A stretch of 64,000 bases of DNA. Source: Hanleya hanleyi (taxonomy: Eukaryota; Mollusca; Polyplacophora; Lepidopleurida; Hanleyidae). The position numbers were made by a program, and so were the translations under genes. Positions within the stretch are counted from its first letter, which is position 1; each line of letters begins with the position of its first letter. Positions 34,369 to 46,346 of this stretch are shown piece by piece. The DNA is taken from NCBI GenBank assembly GCA_036873755.1, contig JAVTVY010033740.1:62001-126000 (forward strand), read 5' to 3'. The notes beneath the pieces are model-generated. The model saw only the letters and a list, made by a program, of their open reading frames with translations, was not told the DNA's origin and made no database searches.

Positions 34369-34539
34369 GAATATTCCCAAATACTATCAGACCAATATGC
34401 GCCAAAGGTTAGCCACGCTAGGGGGTCCGGGGGCACCCTCGCCTGTCTTAAAATTTGGAATTCCATTTCATGTGATCTGGAACATCTTAAGAAGTTTCTT
34501 TCAGATACTCATTGACCCATTTTTATACTTCTAACCGAG

Positions 34540-36915
34540 TCTTGAGAGACAATTTTGTTGGCAGACACATTATCGACGACTAACAAAAATACACAATCAT
34601 TACAATGGCGATGGCAAGCATAAATATTGCAGCTGGAGCTTGAACTAGTGACATACTAATATTATTGATACATTTGCCATGCTTCACTACGTGGAAACTA
34701 TATTACAGAAGCGATCAACGTTCAGTCAGCCGAGTTGTCGATCTCAAAACCTGGGAGGGGGAGGTCGCAAAGAATCCCCCGTTCCTACGCCTATACGCCT
34801 ATGTCTGGTGTGGGTGCCAGGATTTAGAATCCTAACACAAGGAACTGCAATTTAGGTCTATATTACAACGCTAGAAGACGTTAAAATGTATCATTTTGTG
34901 CATCTGACTTTCTGGTCATCAAATGTTCACTGTACGTGTTAGAAACGTTACAAACCCTGGGCCATAGATAATCCATCCCCCCCCCCCCTCTCCCACACAC
35001 ACACGGTGTCTTCCCCCACTTTCACAACAGCGTATTGCGTCTGCCTCTTGTACCCGATGCTTCAAGGAGGGGAGGCTGTGTATTCCACAAAAGACTGCAG
35101 TCTATATTTTCCCCAGATAATATTAATTTCAGTACAAGTAGCCGATTTTGCTTTTATTTACCACAAACATGACAAAAGCCAACCCAATTATCATGGGAAA
35201 TATTCTTTGTTGAATTTTAAAACCAGTATTCGATCAACTATAGAGACTTTCACAAAATCCCAAAAAAAATAATCTGAAAACAATCCGCCATTACAGGTAC
35301 TCTAATGTATAGGACAGTTATGTAATTAAAAACTGTAATCCAAGCAATTCCTTCCAACTTTGCTTTCAAATTTATAGATTCGACTCACTAAAATACATTG
35401 TCTCGTCGAACGGTTAAATATATATACAAACATATACATGGTATATGATCATGAAATAATCGAAATCAGGCGGCAGTGTATGGGGGGGGGAGAGCTTAAA
35501 ATATCCTGCGCGATATCATTGAAAACAATTCAAACTCAATTCCTCTCCCATCCCAGCCTCCGCTCCGCTGATATCCTTCGTTGCTATAATATTACTTTAT
35601 CACACCGCGGTGCTTCGCTAATCATGAACTGTCTACGTTTATCCATGACACGTGGAAATGTGATTAGTCGCCCCCTCTATACCACCCTCTATAAAGACTG
35701 CACGGTAATTACGTATACATGACTATATTTTCATGACTATTCAGGTTCTATTCCGCGCAGTTAAATGAAACAAATAAATTGCAAATATCAACGACGTTGC
35801 TGAATGTCCAACCACGCGCACTTTCTAGAGCAAACGTGCCCGTTAGACCCTGTGTCCTGTCGCCTTTTATTTCTATGGAGTGTCAGGGCATATGTTTTCC
35901 TTTTGTGGCTGGAACGATAGAACGATGAATGCATAATAGGGTTCAGAACTTTCATGGTTAACTTGTCTATCAGATTCACAATGAAGTGTGGATATCCACG
36001 ATTAGGATGGTATACATATTGTATATCATTTGGTACGATAAGTTTTATAATGGTTCAAATACTCTCCCAATCAGAGTATACAGTATCTCCATATCAGGGC
36101 GTTTCGCCATCTGATTGCTCTCCATGTGTAGGCGTTCCCTGTCGCCGAGGAACAGGAAGTGTTTTTGAGTTTATTATGACACAAAAACCCGTTGAAACGG
36201 CTTCTGCTAATGCGAAACAAATTGTTCTTGCCATAAACAAGAAACTGCACGTGTAGAATTACAGATAATGGATTTTACTGATAGATTTTTTTTAGCAGCA
36301 CATGATTTTTCATATCGTGACCTTTCAAACTGTGACAAATGTCCGGGCGTAAATATGATCTGATCACCCACGAAACGTGCATCCTCATTTTACTCTGAAA
36401 GAGTTCATTTGTATGCCTACCGTGAGAAATATGTCTTTATCATTGATTCTCTCCGTCGCTTCTGCGGACCATATCGTGCATCAGCCATGCTGTCTTTCCC
36501 AGACCGTTCTCCAAATGTCAAGAAGGCGTTCGCTGTCCAAGGCAGCGCTTGCCTCTGGATGAAGGTTGCTTTGACTCCACACCGTGATTTGATATCCACG
36601 AAAGTTCACGATTAATAAAGTAGTTAGTCTCAGGTGTACTATACCCACCGGAGTTATTAAATTATTGTTTATATTCATTATTTAGTTTTGTTGATTTTGA
36701 ACCCATCAAGTGACCAATGACACATAATCGTTACATCTCCTCACACTGTGCCACCCTGCACCTTGTTTTTACAGTGTTTATCTCTATATGTATTCAACTA
36801 ATTCTTGATTTACCGCTCATTTACATTTGTTACAATTCGTCTTTCCCATCAACCCTTTGCGCACTTCGGGTTCCCATCAGCGTCTATCAGCGTGATACGT
36901 GTATGGGCATTGAGA
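34540..36915. other. No recognised gene
   Basis: There is a poly-C run at 34977-34990. Open frames at 35954-36256 and 36409-36615 on the plus strand have no family resemblance known to me. Confidence 0.4.
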
Positions 36916-36919
36916 AGAT

Positions 36920-37224
36920 CCTTTGGCCTTGTAGTAACACGTGACATGGTTGGTATTTTGCGAGGTCTCCTCTATTACCCATTAATTAACTCAGATTCAA
37001 AGTAATCGCCGAATAGGGACAGAATATTCCGCATCTCACAGAACGGCGTCTCAGATACGGTCCCTCGGCTATGTGATGTTGATAAGTATCTCAAAGCCAC
37101 TCGATCAGATATTGTTTTTATCTGAGCAAACATCTATGGTTTTCAATCATGATATGTGCAGCACGGTGCAGAAAGTCATTTGATGAGTGGCGAGTGGCCT
37201 TACAACCATCGTAGCGGAAATTCA
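36920..37224 (+). repeat. Dispersed repeat, copy 1 (pair with 41580-41868)
   Basis: It shares with 41580-41868 GCTATGTGATGTTGAT, GATATGTGCAGYACGGT and TGATGAGTGGCGAGT-type stretches in the same order, and a shared end CGCGGAAAT. It is non-coding. The TTAA MITE copy 4 sits directly at its end. Confidence 0.6.
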
Positions 37225-37228
37225 TTAA

Positions 37229-37828
37229 CCCTATCTGGCCTGGGCTTTTAGGGACCTGTTGTGGCCTGGACACCGAAATGACCCCCCCCCCCCACTAATT
37301 ATTTTTCTTACCCCTTGAGCTAGTGGGCTGAAACTTACTACACTATACCCTTGGGTCAAGCTCTAACAGAAAATGTAACAAAATCCAAGATGACCGCTTT
37401 GATGGCGTCACAGTGGCGTCATTTTCAAAAACGACATTTTTTGGTCGATTTTACGGTCAGATTTTTCGAATTTTTTATTTAAGCAATTTCTCCGCAAAAA
37501 CTGCATGATAAATTAGTAAATATTAATATGATGTGAAATGAAATGGTTTTTGCCCACTTTTCAAAGCGGAAAAGCAGAAATTTTGAAGAAATATGACAAA
37601 AACATCACTTTTCTGGTACGCCACGTGGTCGCCATCATGAATTTTCCCATGATCCTTTGCTCGGGGCGTTATGCAAATAGGCTCAAAATGACTCCAGTAT
37701 GATAAACTATAAAGTCACGGAGTTTCAGCTCTCTGTTTTCTGTTGTTTCGGAGATAGCACAGAAAGTTTGGTAGGGGGGCCATTTTGCTCCCTCTCCCCC
37801 CCCCCTCCCCCTCCCAGGCCAGGTACGG
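37229..37828 (+). mobile_element. piggyBac-type MITE, copy 4
   Basis: It is flanked by TTAA at 37225-37228 and 37829-37832, with ends CCCTATCTGGCCTGGGC and CCCAGGCCAGGTACGG. The 600-bp interior matches copy 2, including CAAAAACTGCATGATAAATT and the C-rich runs. No ORF belongs to it. Confidence 0.87.
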
Positions 37829-37989
37829 TTAAACAAGAGTCATCTTCCACATTCAGCCAATAATCGTCCATGGTGAAACTACAACGCATATAAGGGAAGT
37901 GGGAAGAGGTGCCGACATACTGACAGAGCCACATGACTTCACAGTATAGTCTTCTGGTTAACCTATTCTAAAGCACATACCAAAAAATA

Positions 37990-38890
37990 ACGATTCGTGA
38001 TATGTGTTGTATCTCAGGTACGCTTTCATTGTACCTGTTCATGTGGCAACTTGGATGACATGACCACACGGTCAAATTCTGGGTCAATAATGCATTACAC
38101 GGTGTGCATAAAAGCCCGGGTTAGGTTTCATGTAGCTATAAATACAGTGTCAAAATTAATGCAAATACCTTTTGTACATCAATACTCATGGCCTTGAGAA
38201 AATCGTGCGCTTTTGGGAAGGATCGAGTATACATTCCTGTATATTATATCCTTCTGATCAACGCCCTGTAACCGTCTTACTAAAGTTAACAGACCGAACA
38301 GAAATTGAGCAAAATTGTATCACAACACAAATATTTTATGGATAGAAATTATAATACGAATAAATTAGTTCATTTTGTCGAACTTCAACTCTGAACATCT
38401 CCAAGCTATGCTCAGTATGCTAGATAAAGTCTCTTGAGCATAACTTGTTGTGAAATATTTTCTAGGATTGTTCACCTATACGTTAATGCCAACGGTGATA
38501 CACTGCTACAAGTATTTCAACTTTAATTCCTTGAACTATTCATGTCTATACCAAAATGTTCATCCTCCCGAATCTCGGAATCGATACAATGTACTAGAGC
38601 TTTGGATATAAATCGAACCAATTAGAACCGGACAGCCAGTTGTGTCTGGTAGTCCGCTGTGAGATATGAGTTTCGACTGGCTTGAATTTCATCCATTGTC
38701 AAACTACCTGGAATCGATATCCCACAGAGAAATATGCTGACAGCATATTTCTAAAAACATCACAAGGACCATAAGTGATACATGTGATGAGCTGTATTCT
38801 AGTCACGCTTTTATTGAAGCTGTTCATGTGGACATCTTCAATGAGATGACCACACGACCCCTAGCACCGGCTAGAGCAGTTTCAGGTACA
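37990..38890 (-). repeat. Degraded Penelope-type tail pieces
   Basis: Two stretches (about 38010-38090 and 38790-38890) recall the reversed tail order: ATCTCAGGTACGCTTTCATT, CTGTTCATGTGGCAACTTGG, GACCACACG. They are strongly diverged. A perfect 11-bp hairpin (AGAAATATGCT / AGCATATTTCT) lies at 38728-38752. Confidence 0.4.
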
Positions 38891-38894
38891 GATA

Positions 38895-41030
38895 TCTCAG
38901 AGCGATGATGTAATAGCGCTATCAAGCCAACTGATGGAAAAAGATGAACTATATGACTGCCAGATGGAAAAAAATGACCCAAACGAGGGAGGTTTATTAG
39001 AATGAAAGTTCTTATTCAGAACAAAATACCTGAAAAGCAAAACAATACAGAAAGCTCTCAACAATCTAAAATCCCCGGATTCTAACCTAGTGGAACATTT
39101 TTGGGAGAAGCCAGACCGCTCATTTGAATGTCAGGATATTGATACTTTGAATCTGTGGCAACTGGCCGTCACATACACACGTACAGGGATATTTTGTAAA
39201 CATAGAGGGCGCTGCGGTGTGCCGATCTCAATGGGGGATTGCTGCATGATCTTTCGCCAGTTCACATGTTGTGCGCTGAAGTTGTCGGGGGTTGACAAGC
39301 GACCAGAGACACGGGAATTCGGCAGTAATGTTATGTTTCTTGCACTATAGTTAATCAAGGAAGTATAATGTGTGTTCTGTTGGAAATGTGGTAGGTATAA
39401 GATGATAGCTTTGTCAGTTAACCCCGTTTACACACTGCCAGCCAGCATCTTGATGGCTTCAACTCCCTCTTAGCAGGGGGGGGGGATAACTGTGTATTTG
39501 TTTACATCCCAGTTCCAAATATGGTAATACTAAACTGATGTATTGGGAGAATGGGCCAATTCCGGTTGATCGGCTACAGAAACTGGTAACAAGAATGCTT
39601 CGTCGATCGTCTTCATGCCATTGTTCACCTTCCTGTGGGCGAATAAGTCTTTACCAAAGAGACGGCAAAGATACCGCCTTCCTACTGCCAACTGAAAGTA
39701 AGCTTGTATAAATTGGGTGGAGACAAGAATGCTCGAACATCACCGAAATGATCCTTGAAATCTCTCAAGAGCCGGAGCCAAATACGAATAGAGTGCCTTA
39801 TTTTTCTCTATTGTTGAAATTAAATGAATGTTATTATTTGGATGAAGTCTGGATTATCGATCAAGGCTATAATCGACTTCCGTGTCGTGTTTTTTTATAT
39901 ACAGTAAAATAAACAGAAAGATTGTCATCACTCAACATCACCTACATTATATCCATCTAAAATTGAAGAATTATAGGTCACAATGCTCAAAAAGTGGATC
40001 TCAACCCCAATAATTCTTTCTTTCGTTATATTTTTAAAAATATTATATATGATATCCGGTTATTTATGGAATAAGATAGCAAAATATTACCCACCATCCC
40101 TCACACTTAATTTTTGAAGCATTATATTTCCTGAGGATTTGACGCTCAGCATGAGGGATCACCACTGACATTCAGCACTCCTAAACTATCGCTAGACGCT
40201 AGAAGTTGCTAACTCAGAAACAATACATATTATCATGCTCGCTTTCCGACAATGCGATAAGAAAATATATCAGCATACTCCCACATTCAAGTATGTTTCC
40301 CTTCTTAGTTATTTTCTAAACCTTTGGATCATTTACAGATTGTCCCTAAATTGGCGTCTGGCAAACGCTGACATGTTATTCTCTGGATGGTTTTTATGTA
40401 GAGGTTTAAGGACACTATGGATATCTTATGTCTAAAAGAAAACCTCAGTAGTGTCGATGTTAGGCCACGCCAAACGAATTCATCAATTCCGTTGAATTTC
40501 AGCTATTTTGATTATTTCTTTGCCACTTTTTTACTTCAGGAATTTCATTTCCCAATTATTATATTTGTCTTAGTCCTCTATGGGGATTCAGTAGCAGAAT
40601 ATCTGCACGTGGTGACTTTGCCTGCCGGTAGTTCTGTCAATAAAGTTTTATTATCTTGTCTGAAAAATGATATTTCAGGATTCAAACCTGGAAACTCGCA
40701 TCTCGGTCTAGGGGTATAATTTCCACACGGTACCGATTTGTTTAACGCTTTGCTCTGGCATATTTTAGATTATAAATATCAATACATGTTTTCCACAAAA
40801 ATCAATAATGTTAACGTAAATTATAATACTTTTGTGACAAATTTTACACTAAGCAAGTGATAAACATCGATAATCATTTAAATCGGACTGTTGTGCAGCC
40901 AAAGCGAAGATGTTCATTAGAAGTGCGCACTGGTAATTCACGGAATCGTCATTTGTATCGACAATGGCAATAGAAGGGGTGAACTGAAAATAAAAAATTA
41001 CTCACTTGTGTTGAGTCTCAGCACTCGAAC
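38895..41030. other. No recognised gene
   Basis: AT-rich. ORFs at 39090-39350, 40235-40435 and 40417-40719 carry no motif that I recognise, and they lack splice or promoter context. Confidence 0.4.
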
Positions 41031-41035
41031 AGTTC

Positions 41036-41540
41036 GTGACTGAGTTGTGCATGCGAAAAAGTGAATTCTACAGTAGTCACCGACTAATTGAAATTTGCCG
41101 TGATAAGAGTTGTTGTCACGATCGACCATATTGGCAGAAGCAAATACTGAGAGACCTCACCGTGATAAAAGTTCTAACAGACATCCAGAGTAAATACGTA
41201 ATAGTTCCAGCGGATAAAGCTCAAATTATATAATATAAATTTCCGAATTTTGCTATTACCAGGTGATGGTTGGGGAATACAGTATAGACGTGACCTCTGT
41301 GAATACGTCTACTTATAGGTGTACGAAATTTACTCTGCAGGGTTTATTCCACAAAGAATAAGAGTTTCTCAAGAACAGAGGTATTTCTCTGCTGACCACT
41401 CACATCGATATCCCAACACTGTACTGACAACCACAAGGCATAAATTTCCATACAAAGCAAGATACATATCTGCTTCAAGAAGCTGCATTAACAAACTTCT
41501 GTCAACCTTAAATGGGTCAGGCTTAGATCAGTATAGTTGA
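41036..41540 (+). repeat. Degraded Penelope-type coding fragment without the MITE
   Basis: It matches 8900-9046 and 9518-9760 of the first element: VLTDIQSKYVIVPADKAQII, then AYKARYIS-like and SRSCINKLLSTL stretches. It runs through the point where copy 1 carries a MITE (ATTACCAGGTGATGGTTGGG), so it is an empty-site relative. The frame is broken by stops and indels. Confidence 0.6.
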
Positions 41541-41579
41541 AGCACCTATCAGCACTGCGAAGATGCCTCCGTCTGTTAG

Positions 41580-41868
41580 TAACACGCGACACTGGTGGTA
41601 TTTGTGATCTAACCTCTATTATCTCTATTGACCCAGAATCAAAGTAATCGACAAATAGGACAGAATATTCTGCATCTCACAAAACCCGCTTCCCAGATAC
41701 TGTCACTCGGCTATGTGATGTTGATGAGAATTTCAAAGACACTAGATCAGATACTGCTTTTATCTTATCAAGCATCTGCAGTTTCAAATCATCTGATATG
41801 TGCAGTACGGTACAGTACGCCATTTAATGAGTGGCGAGTCGTCTTCTAATCATCGTCGCGGAAATCCT
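41580..41868 (+). repeat. Dispersed repeat, copy 2 (pair with 36920-37224)
   Basis: See the partner copy. It ends in CATCGTCGCGGAAATCC where the partner has CATCGTAGCGGAAATTCA. Confidence 0.6.
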
Positions 41869-41920
41869 TTACAGAAGCCTCAATTCCCACATCAAGTAGC
41901 CAGTAGGCTACGCTGATAAA

Positions 41921-41982
41921 CAGCTTGTATCACTAACGTCCCTTCTCTCCAAGGAGAGTAGGAACGTCAGTGATACAAGCTG
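41921..41982. repeat. 62-nt near-perfect hairpin
   Basis: CAGCTTGTATCACTAACGTC pairs with GACGT(C)AGTGATACAAGCTG-type sequence with few mismatches, and CTCTCC pairs with GGAGAG next to a loop of only 2-3 nt. It could be a foldback remnant or a small-RNA-like hairpin. The tiny loop speaks against a microRNA. Confidence 0.5.
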
Positions 41983-42009
41983 AATAGTATGAGCGTACCA
42001 GTAGGCGTC

Positions 42010-42860
42010 CGTGGAATAGTTCCGCATCCATTATCGAATGTCCTTAATTATGCGCATAACATTACAAGCATCGAATTAATAACAGGAATAAGATATTCTT
42101 ACACAAGAGAAGCATTGAACAGTTTCCATTGATGTTGGTAAGATCTCAGGACTTTCCAAGCATCCAATTCGCATCACTGACCAGTACTCCCCAATTCTAA
42201 TACATTTCAAAGTCGTTTCATGGAGTATTTAGGTGTGACTGTATATATGAACACCATGGGAGAAATTAAAATCACTCAGTGTTCGTATGCTACTGAGCTC
42301 GGGTTAAGCGGAAATAGAAACAAGTTACGATTGCAAGCGTCTAGTCCGTCATTCATAATTCAGCCGTCGTCCATTAAAGAATATCCGCGTCCATAATCCA
42401 AAGACCTATTCCATATTCCATATAACAGTATTAGCACTAAATTCAAAAAGACAATCATAGTATACATAAACATAGGTTAGTTTCCTGCAAGAGAGAAGCG
42501 GTCAACAGTTTTCAATGATGCCGGCAAGACATCATGATGTTCCAAAAATATAAAATCCGTATCGCTGATCAGCATTCTTAATCCATAATAATCGTTGTAA
42601 AGTCGTCATCTAGAGAATGATGTATCTCAGTCACGCTTTGATTGTGACTGTTCATATGAGCACCATGAGGATCTTGAAGTACATGAGTTCATACGGTCTC
42701 TAACCCAGGGTTAAGCAGAATTAGACACAAGTTACGAAACGTAACGCCATAGATCTTGCACGCTACGTTCGTATTTTGCTATCAGCATGCGATATGTATC
42801 GCCAAATTTGAGAAACTTTGAGTGGAGTCGCTTGGTGGAATAGCCCTGTTTAATAAACCC
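42010..42860 (-). mobile_element. Two reversed Penelope-type tails in tandem
   Basis: The right copy (about 42337-42860) has, on the minus strand, the C-terminal coding end, AACCCTGGGTTAGAGACCG and the complete tail. The left copy (about 42010-42336) is more degraded (GGTTAAGCGGAAATAGAAAC-type end). The two lie head-to-tail, as at 8567-11975. Confidence 0.65.
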
Positions 42861-43167
42861 ATCACCACATATCAGTATTTTGTGCTCATTATGCTATATT
42901 TATCGCCAAATATGATACACGTCAATTGTTCTACTGTTTAGACTCGTCGAACCCGTTTTTGCTAAAAAAATATTTTTTGACGTGAATTGACAACCATATC
43001 ACTGGGGAATAATAATGCCCCAGCCACTAGTCAGATTTTCGGACACGATTCCCGCCCGAGCAGAACACCGCCAGAAGTGACATCCTATATAGTAAAAGCG
43101 ATGTTTGTCGAACATTCCAATTACTTTTCAATTCTACATTATACCTTTGTTGACCTAGAGTTAAAAA

Positions 43168-43173
43168 GAAGGG
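43168..43173. repeat. Left target-site duplication GAAGGG
   Basis: These six bases directly precede the left terminus AGTGGTATATAA and are repeated directly after the right terminus at 55010-55015. Confidence 0.7.
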
Positions 43174-43519
43174 AGTGGTATATAACTATCGGGAAGGGTC
43201 TGATTGACCTTAAAAATTTGCATATTGGGGAGGTCACGGGGAGGTCACAGAGGTCAAAGGTCATTGAGTGCACTTGACCTGTATCCTTTCGTCTTTGACC
43301 TTGGATCATGTTTAGACATGTTAGGGCTGGGGTTTTTATGTTAGGGGATTCCTCCGCGGTGATGCGGTTTGGCGGTGATGCGGTCTGCCTCCGCGGACAG
43401 AAAGTAGTCCCAAATACGTGGGTTTTCATGAGAATGTTCGGCAATCTTCAGGGGCGAGAGGGGCCCCTAGTGGACTGATTGGGTCGAGTGGGGTATCAAA
43501 GTGAAGCGCTCCTCGAGGG

Positions 43520-43990
43520 CGATCCAGTCATGGGTGGGTGCATGTAAAATTAGGATTTGTACCGAAAATATAAAAAGCGGAACACGGACTTTACCCTACA
43601 ATAGGGGAAAACTCCTATCAACCCTATCCCAAAGGGCTAATATCGGTCCCTGGCTTATCGGGGTCTGGGTGCATGGGTGGGTGCATGTAAAAGTTTCTCC
43701 AGAAAAAAGCGGAATACGGACTTTACCTCTACAATAGGGGAAAACCCCTATCAACTCTATCCCAAAGGGCTAATATCGGTCCCCGGGCTTATAGGGGCCT
43801 GCCTATCAAGTCAATGGGGTGGGTGCATGTAAAAGTTTCTCCAGAAAAAAGCGGAACACGGACTTTACCCTACAATAGGGGAAAAACCCTATCAACCCTA
43901 TCCCAAAGGGGCTAATATCGGTCCTTGGCTTATCGGGGTCTGGGTGCATGGGTGGATGTATATAAATTTTCTACGGGGAAAAAAAACAAA
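43520..43990. repeat. Outer tandem repeats, left arm (units about 130-150 bp)
   Basis: About three units share GCGGAACACGGACTTTACC, TACAATAGGGGAAAA, CTATCCCAAAGGG, GCTAATATCGGTCC and GGGTGCATGGGTGGGTGCAT. A part-unit recurs at 44864-44942 on the other side of the H3 gene. Confidence 0.8.
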
Positions 43991-44140
43991 AAAACAAAAA
44001 CACGGGACACGGACTCGTGCAATTATATGTATTATACAATATACGGGGAAATGCCTGTATGGGTATATCTCCATACTGGCTATGTAAGAACTGGTGTTTT
44101 CGTGCTTAGTTAGAAGTCACCTCTTTCGGGACAGATGGTT

Positions 44141-44156
44141 GGCCCTGAAAAGGGCC
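44141..44156 (-). promoter_or_regulatory. Histone mRNA 3' stem-loop, left H3
   Basis: On the minus strand this reads GGCCCTTTTCAGGGCC followed by AACCA, the replication-dependent histone stem-loop, 44 nt after the stop codon. GAAAGAGG, which fits the downstream element bound by U7 snRNA, follows about 15 nt later. It predicts a non-polyadenylated, S-phase transcript. Confidence 0.9.
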
Positions 44157-44199
44157 GGGTTTTTTTTCGTTTTTTCGTTTTTTTTTTTTTACCACGTGG

Positions 44200-44595
44200 T
44201 TACCCCTCTACAGCTATCTGCATGTCTACTGGCATCATCGTCTGTCGTTTGGTTTGGATAGCGGACATGTTCGCATCTTGAAATATCTCCACCAAGTAAG
44301 CTTCGCTAGCCTCCTGAAGTGCCATGACGGTGGACGTCTGGAATCTCATATCGGGCCTCATCAGTTGGGCTATTTCTCGCACAACACGTTGGAATCGAAG
44401 CTTGCGGATGAGAAGCTCGGTGCTCTTCTGGTAACGTCTGATTTCACGATTTGCCACTGTTCCAGGCCTGTATTTGTGGGTCTTCTTCATAGCTCCGGCT
44501 GCAGGGGTGCTCTTCCTGGCTACCTTGGTGGCGAGCTGTTTTCTAGGAGCCTGCCCTCCGGTATATTTACGGGCGGTCTGCTTGGTACGAGCCAT
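44200..44595 (-). CDS. H3: Divergent histone H3, left arm (intact ORF)
   Basis: The protein has 131 residues against 136 for H3 with its Met. The tail ARTKQTARK is exact, but residue 10 is Tyr instead of Ser and residue 14 is Gln instead of Lys. K4, K9, K18, K23, K27, S28 and K36 are kept. The fold is recognisable ([30 protein letters not shown]). Changes at usually fixed places include N48, R66 (for Pro), R79 (for Lys), S110 (for Cys) and V122 (for Lys). The end is IAVEG, so the usual last residues RGERA are missing. A TATA box, three CCAAT boxes and the histone stem-loop surround it. Its job would be in chromatin, but the P66R change and shortened C-terminus leave nucleosome assembly in doubt. 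No histone neighbours other than the mirror copy are present. Confidence 0.9.
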   Translation of the reverse strand: MARTKQTARKYTGGQAPRKQLATKVARKSTPAAGAMKKTHKYRPGTVANREIRRYQKSTELLIRKLRFQRVVREIAQLMRPDMRFQTSTVMALQEASEAYLVEIFQDANMSAIQTKRQTMMPVDMQIAVEG

Positions 44596-44661
44596 CTCTG
44601 TTCAATGTTGTCTTCTTTGCAGCGAGTGAAAAGATGAGTGAAATTCGTAAAAACCGCCAGG

Positions 44662-44774
44662 TTTATATGGTCGGCCATACTTCAATTTCATTTGGCTAGA
44701 ATGGCTTGAGATAATCTCTTCCATTGGCTCAATTTGAGACAATCTCATTGGTTAAAATACGGTACGCTGATTGG
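44662..44774 (-). promoter_or_regulatory. Promoter of left H3: TATA and three CCAAT boxes
   Basis: On the minus strand CATATAAA lies at 44669-44662, about 70 nt before the ATG. CCAAT motifs lie at 44727-44723, 44751-44747 and 44774-44770. The right arm keeps the same set. This is the layout of ordinary replication-dependent histone promoters. Confidence 0.8.
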
Positions 44775-44999
44775 TCAAATTGCGCGCACTTGTCCATTGT
44801 AAGCTGGAATCCCACCAAGGACGAACATATTTCCACAGTATACACATAGCATCAACCCTAGAATATACCCCTATCGACTCTATTCCAAAGAGCTAATATC
44901 GGTCCCCCGGGCTTATCGGGGCCTGCCTATCCAGTCAATCGGGTGTTTTCACAGAAATAAATAAATAAATAAAAAAACGGGGGAGGGAGGGGGGCATTT

Positions 45000-45330
45000 T
45001 GGGGTATAAGTGAGCCCTAATGATCCTATGGTGTCGTTGGAGGTCTTATTTTGAAGCTCTCGTGGAGGAGCATCCGACTGGACTAATGGTTCGTCCGTTT
45101 TCAATATTCTGCGCATGCGCAGTCTGGCCGAAGTATAGAAAGCAGGCATTTTGGAGGGGTATGTGGGGGTGTGTTTGGGTAGAGATGGACCACTAAGGGT
45201 CGGAATGGGTCGTGGAAGTTGTCCAAGTGAAGCTTGTGTGGGGTAGAGTCAGAATGGCGTGTTTTTGAGTGCAAGTCGCGTCAATCTGCGCATGCGCAGT
45301 TGGGTGTAGTAAGTAAAGTGGTCATTTTGG
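45000..45330. repeat. Tandem repeats with NRF-1-type sites, left arm
   Basis: Two units of about 177 bp each hold the palindrome GCGCATGCGC (45111-45120, 45288-45297), which is the NRF-1 consensus. The flanks (CATCCGACTGGACTA) match 63830-63845. Confidence 0.7.
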
Positions 45331-45334
45331 GACA

Positions 45335-45945
45335 GTGAAGGAAGGTATTTGGGGTAGAGAGGGACCATCCTTGGTCCGAATGCGTCCTGGGAGGTGTCAT
45401 TTTGTAGCTCTCGGGGTGTAGACCCCGATTTGAGGCATGTCCGCAGCATCTGTGACGTCATCGGTGACGTCATCAGTACGAGTAGTAGCGAAAGTGGCCA
45501 TTTTAGGGCACTGAAGGATGATATTTGGCGTAGAGAGGGACCATCCTTGGTCCGAATGCGTCGTGGTAGGTGTCATCTTGTAGCTCTCGGGGGCACATCC
45601 CGATTTGAGGGATGTTCACGTCATCTGTGACGGCATTGGTGACGTCATCAATACGAGTAGTAGCGAAAGTGGGCATTTTGGGGCAGTGAAGGATGGTATT
45701 TGGTGTAGAGATGGACCATCCTTCGTCCGAATGCGTCGTGGGAGGTGTCATGTTGTAGCTCTCGGGGTGTACACCCCGATTTGAGGCATGTCCGCAGCAT
45801 CTGTGACGTCATTGGTGACGTCATCAGTACGAGTAGTAGCGAAAGCGGGTATTTTGGGGCAGTGAAGGAAGGTATTTGGTGTAGAGATGGACCATCCTTG
45901 GTACGAATGCGTCGTGTGAGGTGTCATCTTGTAGCAATGCCCGCC
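45335..45945. repeat. About 176-bp tandem repeats with paired CRE palindromes, left arm
   Basis: About three and a half units contain GGACCATCCTTGGTCCGAAT, TAGCTCTCGGGGTGTA and CATCTGTGACGTCAT followed by TGACGTCATCAGTACGAG. TGACGTCA occurs twice, 12 bp apart, at 45453-45460 and 45465-45472, and again in later units, in part degraded. ORFs across it are repeat artefacts. Confidence 0.8.
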
Positions 45946-46346
45946 AACACCAAGCTCAATGCTTCAACGCCCTGGTGAAATAGCTCAGAAGCTCTGATTT
46001 TCTAGATATTCCATGGAATTGTCACTCATTCTTCGAAATGCAGTGACGTCCGTCGTTATGCCTTAACAGACCGGAGAGAGTACAACAACAACAACAACAA
46101 GGATGAGACATGAGAGAACAACAACAACAAGAAGTTTTTTCATATAGTTTATTCTCCCCAATGTTACATCATACCCACGCTGGGGGAGCCGCGTTGGGTA
46201 TATTTACAATTCAAGAAGACTCTTGTCCAATCAGAGGCCACCATTTGCATCTGTCATATTCGTTCTTGTCCGTTAGATGTATTCTTGTCCAATCAGCAGT
46301 CTCCATTTCAGAAAGTTCCATCTTCGGTCATGTTCGCTTTGAACCG

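Noticed and set aside
41921..41982. microRNA precursor
   Set aside because: Loop of 2-3 nt and perfect outer pairing do not fit Drosha/Dicer substrates; no family match known to me.
44254..44637. 127-codon plus-strand ORF over the H3 gene
   Set aside because: Antisense shadow of the H3 reading frame.
45394..45978. ORFs of about 80 codons in the CRE repeats (and mirror 52437-52960)
   Set aside because: They repeat with the DNA units, are open on both strands and shift between units; there is no start context. They are artefacts of tandem repeats.
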